Position numbers and translations under genes: made by a program. From contig JAIYAG010000571.1 of NCBI GenBank assembly GCA_027489195.1, positions 1 to 6,003 of the forward strand: 6,003 bases of DNA, written 5' to 3'. The notes below the pieces were generated by a model. The model did no database searches and was not told where the DNA came from. It saw nothing but the letters and a program-made list of their open reading frames with translations. The DNA is from Burkholderiales bacterium. Its GTDB lineage: Bacteria; Pseudomonadota; Gammaproteobacteria; Burkholderiales; Burkholderiaceae_E. Of the stretch, positions 1 through 5,024 are shown piece by piece; the stretch's first letter is position 1; each line of letters starts with the position of its first letter.

Positions 1-311
<311 letters not shown>

Positions 312-362
312 GTCCGGGGATCATTGACTGACGGGGCGTCTTCGCAGCACTGAAGCCGCCCT

Positions 363-411
363 GCATGCGGGCCGCGTACCGGAGTGATCCGGTCCGCGGC
401 CCGCGTGCTTT
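363..411 (+). terminator. Probable intrinsic terminator after aceA
   Basis: Bases 363-383 and 388-408 form a 21-base-pair stem around a GTGA tetraloop. It has one internal mismatch (T377 against C394) and one G-U wobble (366/405). The stem is extremely GC-rich. It is followed by only three T residues (409-411) and then CAGG, so the U-tract is poor. That is common in very GC-rich genomes but leaves the mechanism unproven. The hairpin begins about 50 bases after the aceA stop and separates it from the pilus genes. Confidence 0.7.
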
Positions 412-570
412 CAGGGTGCGCGCAGCGGTCCGCGCAGCACGCCTGCAAGCGCGCGGGATCGTCCACGCGGCCTAGACCCGGGCGCCGCGTTCTCGGCCGT
501 TCGTCGAATGGCGCGGTGCGCGTGCGACATCGAAGATGGGACTCCATCCACCCCATCGGAGAGTCCCGCG
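412..570 (+). other. Non-coding leader before the Tad pilus operon
   Basis: This stretch lies between the aceA hairpin and the first pilin gene and must contain the operon promoter unless transcription reads through from aceA. I find no convincing sigma-70 -35/-10 pair and no sigma-54 GG-N10-GC element. Just before the ribosome binding site, GATGG(G) at 535-540 can pair either with CCATC at 544-548 (5 base pairs, 4-base loop) or with CCCATC at 552-557 (6 base pairs, 11-base loop). The two pairings exclude each other. Both are short, so any regulatory role is speculative. Confidence 0.35.
558..563 (+). promoter_or_regulatory. Ribosome binding site of the flp-type pilin
   Basis: GGAGAG lies 7 bases before the ATG at 571. 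It is the reason to start the pilin at 571 rather than at the in-frame ATG at 508, which has no such motif and would add 21 low-quality residues ahead of the prepilin leader. Confidence 0.75.
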
Positions 571-846
571 ATGAACCGCTCACACCACGCCATCCCGTCC
601 TTCCGCGAGCGCGGGCAGGGCATGACCGAGTACCTGATCGTCGTCGCGCTGATTGCGGTCGCGGCCATCGGCACCTACACGCTCTTCGGCCAGACGCTGC
701 GCCAGCAGACGGCGGGCCTCGCGCTCGAGGTGTCCGGCCAGGACAGCGGCAACGCGATCACCGGCGCGCAGGGCAATGCCACGGCGGCGCAGGGCGCCGC
801 GGCCACCCGCAAGGGGCTGCAGAACTTCAACGCGGGCAACCACTGA
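571..846 (+). CDS. flp: Flp/type IVb pilin, probable major subunit
   Basis: This 91-residue prepilin is the likely major building block of the Tad (Flp) pilus. It has a 15-residue hydrophilic leader ending RERG, then QGMTEY. A prepilin peptidase would cut after Gly15, placing Glu20 at mature +5 and Tyr21 at +6, the hallmark of the Flp class (G/xxxxEY). A hydrophobic helix follows (about residues 21-39, LIVVALIAVAAIGTYTLF). The mature protein would be about 76 residues, longer than classical Flp pilins of about 50. The extra part after residue 45 is polar, rich in Gly, Ala, Gln and Asn, and ends GLQNFNAGNH. I recall similar longer Flp-like pilins in beta- and gammaproteobacterial loci. It is first in the operon and has the best ribosome binding site of the pilin-like genes, which fits high expression. 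No prepilin peptidase gene is visible here. Confidence 0.88.
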   Translation: MNRSHHAIPSFRERGQGMTEYLIVVALIAVAAIGTYTLFGQTLRQQTAGLALEVSGQDSGNAITGAQGNATAAQGAAATRKGLQNFNAGNH

Positions 847-879
847 GCCGCGCGTCGCGCCGCCGCCCGGGCCACCGCC

Positions 880-2223
880 ATGTCGATCGCCAGCCTCCAC
901 GCCGCGCGGGCTGCCGCGTCGCCCGGCACGCGCCGTCGCCAGCGCGGCCAGGCGCTGGTCGTCGCGCTCGGGCTGCTGCTGGCCGGCGGCGCGATGCTGC
1001 ATGCGATGTTCAGCGCGGGCCGGGTGGCGGCGGCCAAGCAGCGGCTGGTCGACACGGCCGATGCCGCCGCCTGGAGCACCGCGCTCTGGCGGGCGCGGGT
1101 GCTCAACTACCACGCGTACTCCAACCGCGCGATCCTCGCCAACGAAGTCGCCATCGCGCAGGCGGTGACGCTGCTGTCGTGGTCCAAGTACTTCGAGCAG
1201 CTCGCCCGCAACGCGGCCACCGTCGGCACGGTGATCCCGCCCGCCCGCGTGGTGCTCGAAGGCATCGCCGAGACCGCGACGCTGGCCCGCGAGGCCGCCG
1301 AGCTCGCGGCGACGCTGGAGATCGCCGCACGCGGCGCCGAGGGCGTCGGCTATCGCGCCATCCTGCAGGCGAGCCAGGAGATCCTGCAGCTGTCCACGCA
1401 GGGCTTCGGCGCGAGCATGGTCGCGGCCGAGGTGGCGCGCGCCAACGACCCGTCGTACTTCGCCTGGGTGCTGCCCGACCCGTCGCGCGAGTGGCTCGAG
1501 CTCACGCACCGGGCGGAGTCGGACGCCGAGCGGGGCCGCTTCGCGGACCTGGTTCGGGCCTCGCTCGATCCGTTCACCGCGGGGCCGCGCTCGGCGAACG
1601 TCGGGCTGCCGATCCCGTGCCTCGGCATTCCGGTGCTGCGCAAGCGGGGCGCGACGATGCTGTCGGCGGACCTCGAACGCTGGGAGGCCGTGGACACGCT
1701 GTCGGTCCACGTGAACCGGCCACGCGGGCTGCGCTGCCGCGACTCGGAGGTGCTGCCGCTTGGATGGGGCGCCGCCGAGGCCGGCACCGAGCTCGATGCG
1801 GTGACGGGCACCGAACGAGGCGTCGCGGACAACCCGTCGGCGAACGCACTCGCCGGGACCACGATGTCGAGCTTCCCGGTGTACTCGGGCATCGCGCGGG
1901 TGCGCGAGCTCGACTACGAGCGGCTCGCCGACCGCCGCTTCCCGTCGCCGGTGCTGGCTGTGCTCGCCCGCCAGCCGGGCGAGGCGGTCGCGACCTCGAT
2001 GGCGCGCGGCCTGGCGGCAGGGCGCATGCTGCCGCCCGATGCCTCCGCGGGCGATGGCGCGCCGCACCTGTGGGCGCTGTCCGCGGCGCAGGTCTACTTC
2101 CGCCGGCCGGTCGACGCGCCCGCGCGCATCGAGTACGCGAGCCTCTTCAACCCGTACTGGCAGGCGCGGCTCGCGCCGCCCACCGCGGCCCATCGGGCCG
2201 TGGCACTCGGCTATGTGCGCTGA
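880..2223 (+). CDS. TadG-like pilus assembly protein
   Basis: A 447-residue inner-membrane-anchored protein with a large presumed periplasmic domain, of the TadG-related kind found in Tad pilus loci, where such proteins are thought to act as minor or assembly subunits. An Arg-rich cytoplasmic N-terminus (RRRQRGQAL, residues 18-26) leads into one transmembrane helix (about 25-45). A typical TadG-N block follows, KQRLVDTADAAAWSTALWRA. Position +5 after Gly23 is Val rather than Glu, so prepilin processing is unlikely, as expected for TadG. No von Willebrand A metal-site motif (DxSxS) is seen. There are only two cysteines, C247 and C286, which could form a disulfide. Near the C-terminus is LFNPYWQARL, a motif I recall from this family. 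ATG 880 is the only plausible start: the flp stop lies in the same frame 33 bases upstream and no other start codon intervenes. It lacks a clear Shine-Dalgarno. Confidence 0.82.
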   Translation: MSIASLHAARAAASPGTRRRQRGQALVVALGLLLAGGAMLHAMFSAGRVAAAKQRLVDTADAAAWSTALWRARVLNYHAYSNRAILANEVAIAQAVTLLSWSKYFEQLARNAATVGTVIPPARVVLEGIAETATLAREAAELAATLEIAARGAEGVGYRAILQASQEILQLSTQGFGASMVAAEVARANDPSYFAWVLPDPSREWLELTHRAESDAERGRFADLVRASLDPFTAGPRSANVGLPIPCLGIPVLRKRGATMLSADLERWEAVDTLSVHVNRPRGLRCRDSEVLPLGWGAAEAGTELDAVTGTERGVADNPSANALAGTTMSSFPVYSGIARVRELDYERLADRRFPSPVLAVLARQPGEAVATSMARGLAAGRMLPPDASAGDGAPHLWALSAAQVYFRRPVDAPARIEYASLFNPYWQARLAPPTAAHRAVALGYVR

Positions 2224-3091
2224 ACCGCGTCGCGACCGCGCGCACGGCCAGGCGCTCGTCGAGCTGCTGGTCGCGCTGATCGCGCTGCTGCCGCTGTTCT
2301 TCGGGATGGCGTGGCTCGCGAAGGTGCTCGACCTGCAGCAGGCGACGATCGCCGGCGCGCGGGCGCTCGCCTTCGAATGCACGGTGCGGCTCGACGCGTG
2401 CCGGGATGCGGACGGCCATCCGGCGCTCGCCGTCGAGACCCGGCGCCGGTTCTTCGCCGCGCATCGCCTCGGGCTGCGCAGCGACGATGCGGCGGCAGGC
2501 GTGCCCGGAGCGGCCGAGCGCAACGCGATGTGGGTCGACCGCCGCGGCAACGCGCTGCTCGAGCGTTTCGAGGACGTGACGGTATCGGTCGGACCCGCGC
2601 GCTTCGACAGTCCGCTCGCCTTCGCCGCGGGGCAGGGCGCGGCGGACCTGGTGTCCCGGCTCGGCGGGCCGGGCCGATTCGGCCTGCAGCTCGATGGCGG
2701 TTTCGTCGAAGCCCGGGTCGATGCGGTCGTCTCGCGCAGCGCGCCCGCCGACGGCTGGGTGTCTCGCCTGATGAGCATGCCGCTGTCGCTCGGCGCACGC
2801 CTGACCGTGCTGACCGATGCCTGGAATGCCTCGGGGCCCTACGGCGAGGCCGCCGACAGCGTGGAGACCCGGGTGGCGGCCGGCGCCCGACTGCCCGTCG
2901 CGGACCCCTTGATCGATGCCGGCTGGCTCGGTGTGCGCGGGCTGCTGGCGGTCGCCGATTTCCTGCAGGTCGAGCCCTCGGCCTCGAGCCTGCGCTGGCA
3001 CGAGGTCGACGTCGACCTGGTGCCACCGGACCGGCTGGGCGGGGGGGCCGCGCCCGCGGTGCCCGCCGAGCCCATGCCCGATCGACCCTGA
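2213..3091 (+). CDS. TadE-like pseudopilin with long periplasmic domain
   Basis: A 292-residue minor pilin-like protein. The short basic leader ends AHG and is followed by QALVE; cutting after Gly12 puts Glu17 at mature +5, the type IV prepilin rule. The hydrophobic helix spans about 13-35 (ALVELLVALIALLPLFFGMA). Next comes LDLQQATIAGARALAFE, typical of the TadE region just after the membrane helix. C56 and C63 are close enough for a small disulfide loop. It is longer than usual TadE proteins (about 150-200 residues by recollection); the extra part has no motif I recognise. ATG 2213 was chosen because it places the leader correctly. It overlaps the previous gene by 11 bases and has no evident Shine-Dalgarno, which suggests translational coupling. 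The C-terminal tail is Pro/Ala-rich. Confidence 0.8.
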   Translation: MCAEPRRDRAHGQALVELLVALIALLPLFFGMAWLAKVLDLQQATIAGARALAFECTVRLDACRDADGHPALAVETRRRFFAAHRLGLRSDDAAAGVPGAAERNAMWVDRRGNALLERFEDVTVSVGPARFDSPLAFAAGQGAADLVSRLGGPGRFGLQLDGGFVEARVDAVVSRSAPADGWVSRLMSMPLSLGARLTVLTDAWNASGPYGEAADSVETRVAAGARLPVADPLIDAGWLGVRGLLAVADFLQVEPSASSLRWHEVDVDLVPPDRLGGGAAPAVPAEPMPDRP

Positions 3092-3094
3092 CGC

Positions 3095-3100
3095 GAGGAG
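3095..3100 (+). promoter_or_regulatory. Ribosome binding site of the 219-residue protein
   Basis: GAGGAG, 6 bases before the ATG at 3107, is one of only two strong Shine-Dalgarno sequences in the locus. It supports a real, separately initiated gene here. Confidence 0.75.
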
Positions 3101-3106
3101 CGAACG

Positions 3107-3766
3107 ATGGATGCCCTGCCTGCCGATGTCCGACAGGAACTGGTGATGGCGGCCGCGGCGATCGACGGCCATGCGGTGACCACGCACCGGTTCCGCTCCG
3201 CCGCACCCCCGGGGCCGCTCGCCGACACCCTGCGCGAGCGCTGGCGGGCGGAGGGGCGGGTGGTCGTCGAATCGCGCAGCGGCGACTGGACGGTGCTCTC
3301 GGTGCGCGGCGCCGACAGCGTGCGAACCCTCCAGCTGAGGCCGACCGCGGGCGGTACCGAGGGGCTCGTCTCGACCTGGCGCCGGGCGGCCTCCAACGAA
3401 GCGGTGGCCGCGACCGATGGCGCTGCGCCCGGGATGCCGTTCGCCCGCTGGCTGCCGGAAGACGCCCGCGTGATCAGGCAGGTCCGCCATCAAGACCCGG
3501 GGCGCGACGCGGCGACGGTGGTGGCGCTGGTCGCGGGCGCGCCGGGCGACGCCGCGGCCCGACTGCGCCGGGAGGCCGCCGTCTCCGGATTCGTCGCCGA
3601 TCCCGCGCTCGCCGGCCCGGCCGGCCGGGCCGCCTGGTACCGCGGCGGCCCGCAGGCCGGCGGCGAGGCGCTGGCCTTCCGGCGCGGTGGCGAGGAGGTG
3701 GTGGCGACGGTCGCGATGCACGAACGCGGCACCGCGCTCGTCCTGCACTGGGGCACGCCGCGATGA
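3107..3766 (+). CDS. Unrecognised soluble protein, possibly internally duplicated
   Basis: I do not recognise this 219-residue protein. It has no signal peptide, no transmembrane segment and no cysteines, so it is probably cytoplasmic. The two halves look alike. Residues about 24-91 contain a strand, a Pro/Gly turn (APPGP), a charged helix (ADTLRERWRAEG), then alternating strands with VVVESRSGDWTVLSV and an ending at STW. Residues about 137-215 repeat the order: VVALVAGAPGD, a charged helix (AARLRREAAVSG), AWYRGG, EVVATVAMHERG and an ending LVLHW. A Pro-containing linker (about 104-120) joins them. This is a by-eye alignment of a possible tandem alpha/beta fold. It has a strong ribosome binding site, sits 15 bases after the TadE-like gene and overlaps the next gene by ATGA. 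A role in handling or regulating the pilin-like subunits is a guess from position only. Confidence 0.75.
   Translation: MDALPADVRQELVMAAAAIDGHAVTTHRFRSAAPPGPLADTLRERWRAEGRVVVESRSGDWTVLSVRGADSVRTLQLRPTAGGTEGLVSTWRRAASNEAVAATDGAAPGMPFARWLPEDARVIRQVRHQDPGRDAATVVALVAGAPGDAAARLRREAAVSGFVADPALAGPAGRAAWYRGGPQAGGEALAFRRGGEEVVATVAMHERGTALVLHWGTPR
3613..3632 (+). repeat. 20-base perfect palindrome inside the 219-residue gene
   Basis: Bases 3613-3632 read the same on both strands and consist only of G and C (alternating GGCC/CCGG units). They encode AGPAGR of the linker between parts of the second half. It could form a compact hairpin in mRNA, but such runs arise readily in GC-rich coding DNA. No function is claimed. 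Confidence 0.6.
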
Positions 3767-3933
3767 GCCCGGCACGCGCCCGTCTCGGCGGCCAGGCCGC
3801 CGTCGACTACCTGCTGGTGCTCGCGCTGGTCGCCCTGGCGCTGAGCCTCGGTGCCGACAGCCCGGTGCATCGTCTCGTCGAGGCGATCGCCGATCACTAC
3901 CGCCGCTTCACCTGGTCGATCTCGCTGCCATGA
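3763..3933 (+). CDS. Tiny Flp-like (minor) pilin, 56 residues
   Basis: A 56-residue pilin-like protein. The leader MSPARARLGG is followed by QAAVDY: cutting after Gly10 puts Asp15 at mature +5 and Tyr16 at +6, the Flp pattern with Asp replacing the almost invariant Glu. A very hydrophobic helix follows (about 17-29, LLVLALVALALSL), then a short amphipathic stretch (VHRLVEAIADHYRRF) and a C-terminal tail WSISLP. The mature form would be about 46 residues. The start ATG overlaps the previous stop (ATGA, 3763-3766) and its own stop overlaps the cpaB start (ATGA, 3930-3933), so it is a coupled link in the operon. The same frame is open far upstream, but that extension is an Arg-rich shadow of the genes above. 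It is likely a minor or priming pilin; the Asp may affect processing or subunit packing. Confidence 0.8.
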   Translation: MSPARARLGGQAAVDYLLVLALVALALSLGADSPVHRLVEAIADHYRRFTWSISLP

Positions 3934-5024
3934 TCCCTCGTCTGTCGGACATCGCCCGGCGCCTCCGGGAGGCCGTGAAGGCGCACCGCATCGCGCTGCT
4001 GGCCCTGGGCGCGGTTGCCTTCGGCGCCTTCGCCGTCGTCGGGGCGCGCCACTACATCGCGGACCGCCTCGCGCTCGAGAAGGCGAGGCTGCAGCCCCGC
4101 CACGAGATGCTCGAGGTCGTGGTCGCCCGGCGCGACCTGCGTCGGGGCGAGCCCGTCGGGCCGGAGACGATGGCGGTGCGCTCGATGCCTCGCGAGTTCA
4201 CGCCCGGCGGCGCGGTGGTGCCGGCGCGCTTCGATGTCCTGGTCGGCGCGCGCCTCCTGGTGCCGATGCGCGCCGGCGAGCCCCTGCTGCCCGCGTCGGT
4301 GGCCACTGCCGAGACCGCCTCGATCTCCAGCCGGGTTCGCCCGGGCATCCGTGCGATGACGATCTCGGTCGACGAGGTGAATTCGCTGTCCGGGATGCTG
4401 CAGCCCGGTGACCGGATCGACCTGCTGCTGTCAGTGCGTCCGGCCGCCGCGGGCGGGATGCCGCAGCCGGAGGTCACCCGCACGGTGATGCAGGGCATCG
4501 TCGTGCTCGCCACCGGGCGGCAGTCACGCGCGGGCGGGGGCGACGACGCGCTGCCGGGCCGCCCGTTCACCGCGATCACCGTCGAGGTCGACCCGGCGCA
4601 GGCGCAGAAGCTCGTCGTGGCCCAGCGCAGCGGCAAGCTGACCGCGGTGCTGCGCAATCCGGACGACCTCGGCACGGTGGGCGAGACGCGCCTGGACGTG
4701 AACACGCTGCTCGGCCTGCCGCCCCCACCGGTCCCGCAGGTGCTGCCCGCACCGAAGGCCCAGGCGCCCGGGGTCGAAGTGATCGTCGGCGGACGCGGAC
4801 AGGCGCCGGCGCAGTCGGGGACGGGCGGGCCAGCGTCCCTGGCCGCGCCGCAGGGCGGCGCGGCCACCGGCAGCGCCACGGCCGCGCCGATACCGTCCCC
4901 GCAGACCGAAGCCGCCGCGCCCGCGGCCTCGGCGCCGGCGCGCGTCGACGAGGCCGTCCGCGGCCTGCTCGACGGCCAGGGGTCCGCACCGCCCCAGCCG
5001 GCCGTCGTGCCGCTGTATCGATGA
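3930..5024 (+). CDS. cpaB: Flp pilus assembly protein CpaB/RcpC
   Basis: CpaB (RcpC) is the inner-membrane-anchored periplasmic partner of the Tad secretin. The 364-residue protein has a basic N-terminus, one transmembrane helix (about 21-39, IALLALGAVAFGAFAVVGA), then an SAF domain (about 61-124: LEVVVARRDLRRGEPV, later GARLLVPMRAGEPLLPASV). The RcpC core follows (about 135-169: RVRPGIRAMTISVDEVNS, then MLQPGDRIDLLLSV), and VEVDPAQAQKLVVAQRSGKL further on. From about residue 264 to the end is a roughly 100-residue tail rich in Pro, Ala and Gly (LPPPPVPQVLPAPKAQAPG at its start), probably disordered. ATG 3930 overlaps the preceding stop and gives a normal N-terminus; no Shine-Dalgarno is visible, pointing to translational coupling. 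Earlier codons in the frame are a shadow of the upstream genes. Its stop overlaps the secretin start. Confidence 0.93.
   Translation: MIPRLSDIARRLREAVKAHRIALLALGAVAFGAFAVVGARHYIADRLALEKARLQPRHEMLEVVVARRDLRRGEPVGPETMAVRSMPREFTPGGAVVPARFDVLVGARLLVPMRAGEPLLPASVATAETASISSRVRPGIRAMTISVDEVNSLSGMLQPGDRIDLLLSVRPAAAGGMPQPEVTRTVMQGIVVLATGRQSRAGGGDDALPGRPFTAITVEVDPAQAQKLVVAQRSGKLTAVLRNPDDLGTVGETRLDVNTLLGLPPPPVPQVLPAPKAQAPGVEVIVGGRGQAPAQSGTGGPASLAAPQGGAATGSATAAPIPSPQTEAAAPAASAPARVDEAVRGLLDGQGSAPPQPAVVPLYR

Noticed and set aside
324..352. TTGACT as a possible -35 box with a -10 box 17 bases later
   Set aside because: The hexamer at the -10 position is GCACTG, which is not promoter-like, and transcription from it would run straight into the aceA terminator hairpin.
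509..530. TGGCGCGGTGCGCGTGC as a sigma-54 promoter
   Set aside because: The spacing fails: the two bases ten after the GG are GT rather than GC, and the -12 region lacks TTGC.
508..570. Earlier in-frame ATG for the flp-type pilin
   Set aside because: It has no ribosome binding site and would add a long unconserved leader; ATG 571 has GGAGAG at good spacing and a normal prepilin leader length.
384..2279. 631-codon plus-strand open frame
   Set aside because: It crosses the terminator region and two well supported genes in another frame; its product is Arg-rich low-complexity sequence typical of a shadow frame.
580..2778. 732-codon open frame on the minus strand
   Set aside because: It is antisense to the flp, TadG-like and TadE-like genes. 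The translation is Arg/Ala/Gly-rich without any domain, and stop codons are rare in all frames of such GC-rich DNA.
2311..3762. Upstream extension of the mini-pilin frame (540 codons in total)
   Set aside because: Only the last 56 codons after ATG 3763 look like a protein; the rest is Arg-rich and overlaps two supported genes.
2147..3775. 542-codon minus-strand open frame
   Set aside because: Antisense shadow of the TadE-like and 219-residue genes; no motif, and no ribosome binding site noticed.
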